Positions 1-6,628 of a DNA stretch of 8,341 bases are shown here, in pieces. A program made the translations under genes and the position numbers. The notes under the pieces are model-generated. The model was given only the letters and a program-made list of their open reading frames with translations, was not told where the DNA came from and did not search any database. The number at the start of each line of letters is the position of its first letter. Positions within the stretch are counted from its first letter, which is position 1. The stretch is from an uncultured Paracoccus sp. (GTDB taxonomy: Bacteria > Pseudomonadota > Alphaproteobacteria > Rhodobacterales > Rhodobacteraceae), in NCBI RefSeq assembly GCF_946221145.1, contig NZ_CAMIOH010000136.1:1-8341 (forward strand), written 5' to 3'.

Positions 1-588
1 GTCCCGCGCCTGCGCCCGGCCAGCGTCGGTTTCGACGATCCGCGCCAGCCCCTCCAGCCCCAGTTCGGCGTGGCGTGCCTCTCGCGGGGCGATGGCGCGG
101 AACACCTCGGCCAGCGGCGCATAGGAGATGCGGGTCAGTTCCGTCATCTGCACGCCGGTCGCCAGGCCTTGCAGCACATTCATCACCACCGCGTCCGTCC
201 AGCCGGTGATCGGGTAATGGAACACCGACAGGCGCATGTCGCCGTCCCGCCGCGCGGCAGCCAGGTCGCTGTCGCGGGCGACGCGCGCGGCCCAGTCGTG
301 GCTTTGCTGGTAACGGCGGCTGTCGGTGCCGAAATCGCCCATCACCGCCAGCACGCGTTCGGCATGATCGGCCTTTTCCAGCGTGATCCGGCTGGCCGCG
401 ATCCGTTCGCGGATGCCGGGCGCGTAATTGATCGACGCGGCAAAGCCCGCCGAGGCCGCCAGTTCGCTGTCCACAAAGGACGACATCAGCCGCATCAGTT
501 CGCCGCGATAACGGGCGGGGACGTTTCCGGGCGCGGTCAGGACGCCGCCCTGGGCCAGGTAATCGTCGATGTTCATGGCGTCGGACAT
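1..588 (-). CDS. PaaA/PaaC-like ferritin-fold protein (phenylacetic acid catabolic family), C-terminus missing
   Basis: This is a minus-strand reading frame of 196 codons that is open to the window edge, so the C-terminus is not seen. The start ATG at 588 lies 7 bases after the paaE stop and has GAGG about 6 bases upstream. A second in-frame ATG at 576 is possible. The protein resembles the ferritin-like oxygenase subunits of the phenylacetyl-CoA epoxidase family: a helical region with E42, a helix with E71-K-A-D-H75, the segment GWTDAVV with D132, and a clear E170-x2-H173 diiron-type motif (EARHAELG). Aligned by eye to PaaA of this same window, H75 matches PaaA H92, but the PaaA ligand E89 is matched by K72. 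The metal site may therefore be incomplete, as in the non-catalytic PaaC. The position as last gene after paaE implies a role with the epoxidase, perhaps as an accessory or alternative subunit. I know of no assigned function. Family assignment is fairly sure; the role is inference. Confidence 0.75.
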   Translation of the reverse strand, partial: MSDAMNIDDYLAQGGVLTAPGNVPARYRGELMRLMSSFVDSELAASAGFAASINYAPGIRERIAASRITLEKADHAERVLAVMGDFGTDSRRYQQSHDWAARVARDSDLAAARRDGDMRLSVFHYPITGWTDAVVMNVLQGLATGVQMTELTRISYAPLAEVFRAIAPREARHAELGLEGLARIVETDAGRAQARD

Positions 589-595
589 GGCAGCC

Positions 596-1669
596 TCATT
601 CGTCATAGCTGACCACCACGCGGTCGGTCAGCGGATAGGCCTGGCAGGACAGCACGTAACCGGCGCGGACCTCGTAATCTTCCAGGGCGTGGTTCACGGC
701 CATCTCGACCTCGCCCTCCAGCACCTTGCAGCGGCAGGTGGAACAGACGCCTGCCTTGCAGGAATAGGGCGCGTCCATGTGGTTGGCGATGGCGGCGTCC
801 AGGATGGTCTGGCCCTGGCGCGGCATCGCAAAGCTGCGGGTGGCCCCGTCCAGCGTCACGGTGGCCTGGGTTCCCTCGCCAGCCTCGGTCGCTTTGGACA
901 CCGGGCGGGCCTTGGCGCGGCCCGGCTGGCCGGAGGCGAACAGCTCGAACCGGATCTGGTCGTCGCGCAAGCCGTGGTCGCGCAGGGATTGCGCGACCGT
1001 CAGCATCATCGGTTCCGGCCCGCAGATGAAGGCGGCGTCCACGGAGCCCGCGTCGATCCAGCGGTCGAACAGCGCGGTCATCTTGGCGGCGTCGATGCGG
1101 CCGGTGAACAGGTCGATCTCCTGCGCCTCGCTCTCCAGCACATGCAGGACGGAAAAGCGGCCAAGATGGACGTTCTTCAGATCCTCAAGCTCTTCCCGGA
1201 ACATGATCGAACTGATCTGGCGGTTGGCATAGACCAGCGTAAAGCGCGATTTCGGTTCGCGGCGCAGCACGGTCTTGACGATGGACAGCACCGGCGTGAT
1301 CCCCGATCCGGCGGCGAAACCGACGTAATGGCGCGCCGTGCCCGGGTCCAGCGGCAGGGAAAACCTGCCCATCGGCGGCATCGCCTCGATGGTGTCGCCC
1401 GGCGCCAGGTTTTCGTTGGCCCAGGTCGAAAACGCCCCGCCATCGACGCGCTTGATGCCGACCTGAAGGCAGCCGTCATCGACACCCGCGCAGATCGAAT
1501 AGGACCGGCGCAATTCCTCGCCATCGAAATCCCGGCGCAGGGTCAGATACTGGCCTTGGGTAAAATCGAACAGGGCGCGGTCCTCGTCGCGCGGGGTCAG
1601 GGTCACGACGACAGCATCGCGGGTTTCGCGGCGCACATCGGTGACTTGCAGGGGCAGAAAGCGTGCCAT
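596..1669 (-). CDS. paaE: 1,2-phenylacetyl-CoA epoxidase reductase subunit PaaE
   Basis: This is the reductase that passes electrons from NADPH through FAD and a plant-type 2Fe-2S cluster to the PaaAC diiron oxygenase in the cytoplasm. The protein has 357 residues, close to the 356 of E. coli PaaE. An N-terminal ferredoxin-NADP reductase module carries R55-S-Y-S (flavin binding), G121-SGITP (nicotinamide nucleotide binding) and C216-GPEPMM near its end. A linker at about 250-268 leads to a C-terminal ferredoxin domain with C304, C309, C312 and C342 as cluster ligands. The start at 1669 is preferred over the further in-frame ATG at 1729, because it begins with the family-typical MARFLPL and has AAGGA upstream, although the spacing is long. 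The gene lies 37 bases after paaD, and the ferritin-like gene follows 7 bases after its stop. All key residues are present. Confidence 0.96.
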   Translation of the reverse strand: MARFLPLQVTDVRRETRDAVVVTLTPRDEDRALFDFTQGQYLTLRRDFDGEELRRSYSICAGVDDGCLQVGIKRVDGGAFSTWANENLAPGDTIEAMPPMGRFSLPLDPGTARHYVGFAAGSGITPVLSIVKTVLRREPKSRFTLVYANRQISSIMFREELEDLKNVHLGRFSVLHVLESEAQEIDLFTGRIDAAKMTALFDRWIDAGSVDAAFICGPEPMMLTVAQSLRDHGLRDDQIRFELFASGQPGRAKARPVSKATEAGEGTQATVTLDGATRSFAMPRQGQTILDAAIANHMDAPYSCKAGVCSTCRCKVLEGEVEMAVNHALEDYEVRAGYVLSCQAYPLTDRVVVSYDE

Positions 1670-1706
1670 CGGAGTGTCTTTCCTTGCGCGAAAAGGGGGC
1701 GTGCAG

Positions 1707-2228
1707 TCAGATGCACTTGAAATAGTCAAAGGGTTCCAGGCAGTCGGTGCAGCGATAGCTGGCCTTGCAGGGGGTGGATCCGAACTGGCTGATCCTGTCG
1801 GTCTGCGTCGATCCGCAGCGCGGGCACTGGACCCGCAGGTTGCCGCCCAGCATCCGCGACACCCGCCCCGCGATCACGCCATCCGCCGCCGTGCCGTCGA
1901 TGGGCGGCGCAATGCCATAGGCGCGCAGTTTCTCGCGGCCCTCGGGCGTGATCCAGTCGGTCGTCCAGACGGGGGCAAGCTGGCGCTTCAGTTCCAGCTT
2001 GTCGATGCCATGGGCACGCAGGGCGGTTTCGATGTCCAGGTTGATGATCCCGGTCGCGGGGCAGCCGGAATAGGTCGGCGTCACCGTCACCACCAGCACA
2101 TCATCCCGCCATTGAACGTCCCGGATGATGCCCAGGTCGGTCAGGCTGATGACCGGGATTTCCGGGTCGGGCACCTGCGACAGCCAGTCCCAGATCTGGC
2201 CGGTATCGGGCAGGGTCGCGGCGGACAT
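1707..2228 (-). CDS. paaD: Phenylacetyl-CoA epoxidase assembly protein PaaD (DUF59 plus Cys-rich tail)
   Basis: PaaD is required in vivo for a working phenylacetyl-CoA epoxidase but is not part of the purified catalytic complex. A role in maturing its iron-sulfur or diiron centre is the usual proposal. The 173-residue protein has an N-terminal MIP18/DUF59 domain (about 8-95) with D21-PEIPVISLTDLGI and the conserved S-G-C56-P-A-T. A C-terminal zinc-ribbon-like region follows with C135-x2-C138, C154, C160-x2-C163 and a final C172. The start at 2228 is chosen because it has AGGTGG upstream and lies 4 bases after the paaC stop. The longer frame reaching back to 2342 would run inside paaC. Length is close to E. 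coli PaaD, which has about 165 residues. The tight spacing suggests translational coupling with paaC. Confidence 0.95.
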   Translation of the reverse strand: MSAATLPDTGQIWDWLSQVPDPEIPVISLTDLGIIRDVQWRDDVLVVTVTPTYSGCPATGIINLDIETALRAHGIDKLELKRQLAPVWTTDWITPEGREKLRAYGIAPPIDGTAADGVIAGRVSRMLGGNLRVQCPRCGSTQTDRISQFGSTPCKASYRCTDCLEPFDYFKCI

Positions 2229-2232
2229 GGCG

Positions 2233-3084
2233 TCACCACCTGGCGCCGGGATAGGCGCGTTGCAGGAACTGCATCTGGGCCAGGATATAGCCCAGGTGTT
2301 CCGTGTGGATGCCGTTCCTGCCACCCTTTTGCGCCCAACCATCGGCGGGACGTTCCAGCGTGGCTTCGTCCAACACCGCGGCGACCGTCCGGTCCCAGGC
2401 CGCCTTCAGGGTCGAGGGCAACGGGGCCACACCGGCATCGGCCATTGCCTGATCGACCGCATCGTCCAGGAACATCTCGCCAGAATAGGGCCACAGCTTC
2501 GTCACAGCCGCCTGCATCCTCCGGTGGCTTTCGTCGGTGCCGTCGCCCAGCCGGATCACCAGATCGGCAGACCGTTCCAGGTGATAGGCGACCTCTTTTT
2601 CCGCCTTGGCGGCGATGTCGGCCACGCGGCTGTCGGCCGAGGTCTTCAGCGCCCGCAGCAGTTCGATATGGAAGGCGTCGAACAGGAACTGGCGCATGAT
2701 CGTCACGCCGAAATCGCCGTTCGGCAGTTCCACCAGCAGCAGGTTGCGGAACCCGGACGCGTCGCGCAGATAGGCCATCGCATCGGCGTCGCGGCCCTTG
2801 CCCTCGATCTCGGCGGCAAGGCTCAGCCACAGCTGGCACTGTCCGATCAGGTCAAGCGCCTGGTTCGCAAGCGCGATGTCCTCCTCCAAAGCCGGGGCGT
2901 GGCCGCACCATTCGGACACGCGGTGGCCCAGGATCAGGGCGTTGTCGCCCAGGCGTTGCAGGAATTCGACCGTCTGTTCCTGGCCGGCATCGGGGGCGGG
3001 GGCCTGGACATGGCCGCTGTCGGCAAGCGCCTTGCCCGCCAGGCTGTCCAGATCCGGCGTGGTCATGTCGGGAAGCGAGGGCAT
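2233..3084 (-). CDS. paaC: 1,2-phenylacetyl-CoA epoxidase structural subunit PaaC
   Basis: PaaC is the ferritin-fold partner of PaaA. It stabilises the catalytic subunit and in known structures does not hold a working diiron centre. This protein of 283 residues shows the PaaC helices, with the N-terminal core from about residue 37 (TVEFLQRLGDNALILGHRVSEW). The second-helix motif reads ALDLIGQ, with Gln where PaaA has His. The C-terminal family signature RNGIHTEHLGYILAQMQ is present. The ATG at 3084 shares one base with the paaB stop (TGATG), a coupling arrangement, and AGG lies upstream within paaB. A GTG at 3087 and an ATG at 3066 are alternative starts. With the 3084 start the protein is about 35 residues longer at the N-terminus than E. 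coli PaaC, which has 248; the extra part is polar, Pro- and Ala-rich and looks unstructured. Confidence 0.95.
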   Translation of the reverse strand: MPSLPDMTTPDLDSLAGKALADSGHVQAPAPDAGQEQTVEFLQRLGDNALILGHRVSEWCGHAPALEEDIALANQALDLIGQCQLWLSLAAEIEGKGRDADAMAYLRDASGFRNLLLVELPNGDFGVTIMRQFLFDAFHIELLRALKTSADSRVADIAAKAEKEVAYHLERSADLVIRLGDGTDESHRRMQAAVTKLWPYSGEMFLDDAVDQAMADAGVAPLPSTLKAAWDRTVAAVLDEATLERPADGWAQKGGRNGIHTEHLGYILAQMQFLQRAYPGARW

Positions 3085-3368
3085 CACATGTGACCTATTT
3101 CATCGGGGATGTCGAAAAAGGTCGGGTGGCGATAGACCTTGCTGTTCGACGGATCGTACAGCGGCCCCTTTTCCGACGGCGATGACGCGGTGATGTCGTT
3201 CGATTTCACCACCCAGATCGACACGCCTTCGTTGCGGCGGGTGTAGACATCGCGGGCGTTGCGGATCGCCATTTCGGCGTCGGGGGCATGCAGGCTGCCG
3301 ACATGGCGGTGGTTCAGGCCGTGCTGGCCCCGGATGAAGATTTCCCAAAGCGGCCATTCGCTGGACAT
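3084..3368 (-). CDS. paaB: 1,2-phenylacetyl-CoA epoxidase subunit PaaB
   Basis: PaaB is the small subunit of the phenylacetyl-CoA epoxidase. It bridges PaaAC heterodimers and is needed for activity with the reductase. The protein has 94 residues against 95 in E. coli and carries the whole family pattern: WPLWEIFIRGQHGLNHRHVG at about 5-24, then HAPDAEMAIRNARDVYTRR and a segment GVSIWVV in the middle. The C-terminal part is KVYRHPTFFDIP. The start at 3368 follows a strong GGGAGGAG ribosome site. The stop overlaps the paaC start by one base, and paaA ends 43 bases upstream. No abnormal residues are seen. Confidence 0.96.
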   Translation of the reverse strand: MSSEWPLWEIFIRGQHGLNHRHVGSLHAPDAEMAIRNARDVYTRRNEGVSIWVVKSNDITASSPSEKGPLYDPSNSKVYRHPTFFDIPDEIGHM

Positions 3369-3373
3369 GATGG

Positions 3374-3381
3374 CTCCTCCC
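3374..3381 (-). promoter_or_regulatory. Ribosome binding site of paaB
   Basis: On the minus strand GGGAGGAG stands 5 bases before the ATG at 3368. It fixes the paaB start against the longer open frame that reaches back to 3455 inside paaA. Confidence 0.8.
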
Positions 3382-3411
3382 ATAGGTGCGGGTTGTGGCT
3401 GGGGCGCGTCC

Positions 3412-4401
3412 CTATTCGGCGGCGTGGCGGGCGCGGTCACCGGCCTTGGCGGCATGGGCCATCAGCCCGTCGCGGAACCAAGCGCCATCCTCCCACGCCT
3501 TGACACGGGCGCCCAGGCGTTCGGCGTTGCAGGGACCGTTGCCGGCGATGACGGCAAAGAACTCCGACCAGTCGGGTTCGCTGAAATCGTAACCGCCCTT
3601 GTCCTCGTTCCATGTCAGGTCGGGGTCGGGAACGGTCAGGCCCAGATATTCGGCCTGCGGCACGGTCTGGTCCACGAATTTCTGGCGCAGTTCGTCATTG
3701 GTGTTCATCTTGATCTTCCACGCCATCGACTGCGCGGAATGGACCGAGTCCTTGTCCGACGGCCCGAACATCATCAGCGCCGGATACCAGAAGCGGTTCA
3801 GCGCGTCCTGCGCCATCGCCTTTTGTTCCGGGGTGCCCGCGCACATCTTCATCATGATGTCATAGCCCTGCCGCTGGTGGAACGACTCCTCCTTGCAGAT
3901 GCGGATCATGGCGCGGGAATAGGGGCCGTATGACGTGCGTTGCAGCGGCACCTGGTTCATGATCGCCGCGCCATCGACCAGCCAGCCCACCGCGCCCATG
4001 TCGGCCCAGGTCAGCGTCGGATAGTTGAAGATCGACGAATATTTCATGTTGCCGGAATGCAGCTTCTCCAGCAGCTCGTCGCGCGACACGCCCAGCGTTT
4101 CGGCGGCGCAGTACAGATACAGCCCATGCCCCGCCTCGTCCTGGACCTTGGCCAGCAGGATCGCCTTGCGTTCCAGCGTGGGCGCGCGGGTGATCCAGTT
4201 GCCTTCGGGCAGCTGGCCGACGATTTCGCTGTGCGCGTGCTGGCCGATCTGGCGGATCAGCGTCTTGCGATAACCCTCGGGCATCCATTCCTTGGGCTCG
4301 ATCTTCTCGTTCCGGTCGATGCGCTCCTGAAAGGCGATCTCCTCGGGCGTCATGTCTTCGCGGGCCTTGGCCCCCTCGGATTTGACCAGCTGTGCATACA
4401 T
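3412..4401 (-). CDS. paaA: 1,2-phenylacetyl-CoA epoxidase catalytic subunit PaaA
   Basis: PaaA is the diiron oxygenase subunit that turns phenylacetyl-CoA into the ring-1,2-epoxide using O2 and electrons from PaaE. It acts in the cytoplasm with PaaB and PaaC. The protein has 329 residues; E. coli PaaA has 309, the difference being at the ends. Likely metal ligands are visible: E59 in HAHSEIVGQ, E89-x2-H92 in VQDEAGH, D143 in GWLVDGAA, and E172-x2-H175 in KEESFHQRQG. The stretch SYGPYSRAMIRICKEE around 158-172 is typical of the family. The start at 4401 follows AAGGAGGGG and lies 14 bases after the paaJ stop. The upstream in-frame ATG at 4473 falls within paaJ and is rejected. Nothing suggests loss of function. 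Confidence 0.97.
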   Translation of the reverse strand: MYAQLVKSEGAKAREDMTPEEIAFQERIDRNEKIEPKEWMPEGYRKTLIRQIGQHAHSEIVGQLPEGNWITRAPTLERKAILLAKVQDEAGHGLYLYCAAETLGVSRDELLEKLHSGNMKYSSIFNYPTLTWADMGAVGWLVDGAAIMNQVPLQRTSYGPYSRAMIRICKEESFHQRQGYDIMMKMCAGTPEQKAMAQDALNRFWYPALMMFGPSDKDSVHSAQSMAWKIKMNTNDELRQKFVDQTVPQAEYLGLTVPDPDLTWNEDKGGYDFSEPDWSEFFAVIAGNGPCNAERLGARVKAWEDGAWFRDGLMAHAAKAGDRARHAAE

Positions 4402-4407
4402 GGCAGT

Positions 4408-4416
4408 CCCCTCCTT
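4408..4416 (-). promoter_or_regulatory. Ribosome binding site of paaA, overlapping the paaJ stop
   Basis: On the minus strand AAGGAGGGG is near-consensus. Its first base is the last base of the paaJ TGA stop, and its GGAGG core lies 8 bases before the paaA ATG. A ribosome ending on paaJ would sit on this site, which favours coupled translation. Confidence 0.8.
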
Positions 4417-5621
4417 CAGACGCGTTCGATGATGATGGCGATGCCCTGGCCCACGCCCACGCACATGGTGCACAGGCCGTATCGCCCGCCGCTGCGGTGC
4501 AACTGGTACATGGCCGTGGTGACCAGCCGGGCGCCGGACATGCCCAGCGGATGGCCGATGGCGATGGCCCCGCCATTCGGGTTCACACGCGGATCGTCGT
4601 CGGCAAGACCCAGGTCACGAAGCACGGCCAGCCCCTGTGCGGCGAAGGCTTCGTTCAATTCTATCACATCCATCGCGTCCAGCGACAGGCCCGCGCGGGC
4701 CAGCACACGGCGCACCGCAGGCACCGGGCCGATGCCCATGACGCGCGGTTCCACCCCCGCCGCCGCCATGGCGACGATCCGGGCGCGGGGCGTCAGGCCC
4801 TGGGCGCGGGCGGCATCTTCGGACAGGATCGCAAGGGCCGCCGCGCCGTCGTTCACGCCGGATGCATTGCCCGCCGTCACCGTCAGGTCGGGGCCGTTGA
4901 CGCCGCGCAGCTTGCCCAGCGTTTCGGCCGTGGTGCCGGGGCGGGGATGTTCGTCCGTGTCGAACACCACCGGATCGCCCTTTTTCTGCGGGATCGTGAC
5001 CGGCACGATCTCGTCCGCGAAGACGCCCGCCGCCTGCGCCGCCGCCCAGCGGTCCTGCGACCGGGCGGCAAAGGCATCCTGGTCGGCGCGGCTGACACCG
5101 AAGTCGGCGGCCACGTTGTCGGCGGTCTCGGGCATCGAGTCGGTGCCGAAGGCCCGTTTCAGCGCCGGGTTCGGAAAGCGCCAGCCGATGGTGGTGTCGT
5201 AGACGGCGTTCGACCGCGAAAAGGCGCTGTCCGCCTTGGGCATCACGAAGGGCGCGCGGGTCATGGATTCGACCCCGCCCGCGACCATGAAATCGCAATC
5301 GCCCGCCCGGATCGCGCGCGCCGCCATGCCGATGGCGTCCATTCCCGATCCGCACAGCCGGTTGACCGTGGTGCCCGGCACGGTGACCGGCATTCCGGCC
5401 AGCAGCACCGCCATGCGGGCGACATTGCGGTTATCCTCGCCCGCCTGGTTGGCGCAGCCCAGGATCACGTCGTCGATGGCCGACCAGTCCACGCTGGGAT
5501 TGCGCTCCATCAACGCACGCAGCGGCAGGGCGGCCAGATCGTCGGCGCGCACGGATGCCAACGCGCCGCCGTAACGGCCGACCGGCGTGCGGATCGCATC
5601 GCAGATGAAGGCTTCGGACAT
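4416..5621 (-). CDS. paaJ: 3-oxoadipyl-CoA / 3-oxo-5,6-dehydrosuberyl-CoA thiolase
   Basis: This thiolase cleaves 3-oxo-5,6-dehydrosuberyl-CoA and later 3-oxoadipyl-CoA with CoA, giving acetyl-CoA and finally succinyl-CoA plus acetyl-CoA. The protein has 401 residues, the same length as E. coli PaaJ. The nucleophile is C90 in TTVNRLCGSGMDA. E322-NEAFAAQ is the conserved oxyanion-region motif (ELNEAFAAQ), H357 lies in GGAIAIGHPLGMSGAR, and the acid/base C387 lies in CTMCVGVGQG near the end. The start at 5621 opens with the family-typical MSEAFICDAIRTPVGRYGG; the ribosome site is only a G-run (GGGGGG), and the further ATG at 5666 is not needed. It is the first structural gene behind the control region. 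The closely related PcaF of the protocatechuate pathway performs the second reaction too. I favour PaaJ from the neighbours, while sequence alone does not separate the two. Confidence 0.93.
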   Translation of the reverse strand: MSEAFICDAIRTPVGRYGGALASVRADDLAALPLRALMERNPSVDWSAIDDVILGCANQAGEDNRNVARMAVLLAGMPVTVPGTTVNRLCGSGMDAIGMAARAIRAGDCDFMVAGGVESMTRAPFVMPKADSAFSRSNAVYDTTIGWRFPNPALKRAFGTDSMPETADNVAADFGVSRADQDAFAARSQDRWAAAQAAGVFADEIVPVTIPQKKGDPVVFDTDEHPRPGTTAETLGKLRGVNGPDLTVTAGNASGVNDGAAALAILSEDAARAQGLTPRARIVAMAAAGVEPRVMGIGPVPAVRRVLARAGLSLDAMDVIELNEAFAAQGLAVLRDLGLADDDPRVNPNGGAIAIGHPLGMSGARLVTTAMYQLHRSGGRYGLCTMCVGVGQGIAIIIERV

Positions 5622-5651
5622 GCGGACCCCCCAGGAATTTCCAGCTGAGGC

Positions 5652-5673
5652 CGATGATTCTCCCAATTCATCG
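5652..5673. promoter_or_regulatory. Imperfect 22-base palindrome in the paaJ leader, possible operator
   Basis: CGATGA at 5652-5657 is mirrored by TCATCG at 5668-5673; one further pair also matches after a mismatch. It lies in the predicted untranslated leader between the promoter and paaJ, abutting the GACC palindrome. It could bind a repressor such as PaaX, but it does not match the enterobacterial PaaX site as I remember it. The bound protein is unknown. Confidence 0.35.
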
Positions 5674-5684
5674 ACCGATTGGTC
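5673..5684. promoter_or_regulatory. Perfect palindrome GACC-GATT-GGTC over the predicted paaJ start site
   Basis: Two 4-base arms, GACC and GGTC, flank GATT. On the minus strand the site reads TGACCAATCGGTC and begins 2 bases after the predicted -10 hexamer, so it covers the likely transcription start. A protein bound here would block initiation. Its shape is like operators of TetR-type regulators that control acyl-CoA and aromatic catabolism. No TetR gene is in the window, so the partner is inferred. Confidence 0.45.
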
Positions 5685-5686
5685 AG

Positions 5687-5716
5687 CTTATAGCAGGGGA
5701 GACATTACATGAGCAA
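5687..5716 (-). promoter_or_regulatory. Predicted sigma-70 promoter of the paaJ-paaABCDE operon
   Basis: On the minus strand TTGCTC (5716-5711) and TATAAG (5692-5687) are separated by 18 bases. The surroundings are markedly AT-richer than the genes on either side. The predicted start, near 5680, gives a leader of about 59 bases before the paaJ ATG. The -35 element lies inside the loop of the 41-base inverted repeat. This is a sequence-pattern prediction only. Confidence 0.5.
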
Positions 5717-5742
5717 TAGAAATCGCTATCATTGTGTAATGT
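5702..5742. repeat. 41-base inverted repeat upstream of the paaJ promoter
   Basis: ACATTACA (5702-5709) and TGTAATGT (5735-5742) are perfect 8-base inverted arms around a 25-base AT-rich spacer, which itself contains CAATAG and an interrupted complement. The repeat starts two bases after the paaX stop on the minus strand and contains the predicted -35. There is no T-run after it, so a simple terminator for paaX is less likely than a protein-binding region; both remain possible. Confidence 0.45.
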
Positions 5743-5743
5743 T

Positions 5744-6577
5744 TCAGCCAAGCGCCGCCAGACGCGCCTGTGTCCGGGGCGTGGTGTCGGGCAGGGGGCC
5801 GTCCGCACCTTCCATCACGTCGGCGACATGCGCCTGGGCCAAGGGCGTCAGCGCGGCATAAAGATGGCGGAACAGGGCCTGCGCGTCAGTTCCCGGCCAG
5901 TCGGGGGGCAGTGCCTGAACGGGCAGGCCGGGGTCGCGCAGCAGGACGCCGCGATACAGGTGGACCAGCAAAAGCCGGGCGATCAGCGCATCCTCGGGCG
6001 ACAGGGCGGGGCCATCGGCCAGCGGGGCAAAGCGGTCCAGCACCCTGCGATAGCCCTGGGCAAGCGCCGCTAGATCCCAGAAGCCCGCCAGCTGCGGCAG
6101 CCGGTCCAGGCCGGCGACGGGGGATGCGCGCAGGATCAACCCGCCCGTGTCCGGCAGATCGCCCCGCGCCGGGCAGATCCACAGGTCGCCGCCCATCCGC
6201 GCCATGCGGTGACGGCGGGCCAGATCCTCGGACAGGTCGGGGGCCAGCATCACCAGCCAGTCGCCCGAGGGCTGCGGCCGCGCATACAGCAGCCGCGCGG
6301 CCTGGGCGAATTCGGCCCGCGCGGCAGGGGCCAGCCGGTAAAAGCTGCGCCGCCCGATCCGGTCACCCTCCAGCCGCCCGCCTGCCACCAGACGCGACAC
6401 GGCGGTGCGCACCAGGTTTTCGCTGATGCCGATGCGGGCGCAGATCGCGATCAGGCTGCCGATCCACAGCACCTCGCCGCGCGGCACCACGACATCGCCA
6501 TAGACGGTGACGATGAAGGAACCGGCCGTGATCGGCAGATCGGCCGTCAAATGCTGGATCAGGTCGGTCTGGCTCAT
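5744..6577 (-). CDS. paaX: Phenylacetate pathway repressor PaaX
   Basis: PaaX is a cytoplasmic transcription repressor that releases DNA on binding phenylacetyl-CoA, the first CoA intermediate. The protein of 277 residues (E. coli PaaX has 316) shows an N-terminal winged helix at about 16-82: SFIVTVYGDVVVPRGEVLWI, then GISENLVRTAVSRLVAGG (recognition helix region) and IGRRSFYRL as the wing. The C-terminal effector part includes the PaaX pattern HLYRGVLLRDPGLPVQALP followed by DWPG at about 206-229. The ATG at 6577 has a weak GGAT upstream. It lies 51 bases after the FCD gene and 122 bases before paaJ, all on one strand, so it may be autoregulated and may read through into the operon. E. coli instead carries paaX downstream of the catabolic genes. 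Confidence 0.93.
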   Translation of the reverse strand: MSQTDLIQHLTADLPITAGSFIVTVYGDVVVPRGEVLWIGSLIAICARIGISENLVRTAVSRLVAGGRLEGDRIGRRSFYRLAPAARAEFAQAARLLYARPQPSGDWLVMLAPDLSEDLARRHRMARMGGDLWICPARGDLPDTGGLILRASPVAGLDRLPQLAGFWDLAALAQGYRRVLDRFAPLADGPALSPEDALIARLLLVHLYRGVLLRDPGLPVQALPPDWPGTDAQALFRHLYAALTPLAQAHVADVMEGADGPLPDTTPRTQARLAALG

Positions 6578-6628
6578 CGGCGGATCCGTGGTGGCTTGCC
6601 TTGGGCCTAGGCGCGGGCCCGGATGATG

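Noticed and set aside
1..588. The edge gene as paaZ or a second paaC copy
   Set aside because: There is no aldehyde dehydrogenase or hydratase pattern, which rules out PaaZ. The PaaC signature NGIHTEHLGY is not present in the visible part, and the ExxH motif differs, so neither name is justified.
1670..1706. The 37-base gap between paaD and paaE as an internal promoter or terminator
   Set aside because: There is no stable inverted repeat and no acceptable pair of promoter hexamers; it holds only the paaE ribosome site.
569..1720. Plus-strand open frame of 383 codons opposite paaE
   Set aside because: It is a mirror frame of a GC-rich gene, with His-, Gln-, Arg- and Gly-rich low-complexity composition and no recognisable domain, while the minus strand encodes a complete PaaE.
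4392..5648. Plus-strand open frame of 418 codons opposite paaJ
   Set aside because: The composition is dominated by His, Arg, Gly and Ala as expected for the antisense of GC-rich coding DNA; the opposite strand encodes a full thiolase with all catalytic residues.
6603..6620. Possible hairpin between the FCD gene and paaX (GGGCC arms around 8 bases)
   Set aside because: The arms are only five bases long, no T-run follows on either strand, and such GC-rich matches are expected by chance here. I do not call a terminator.
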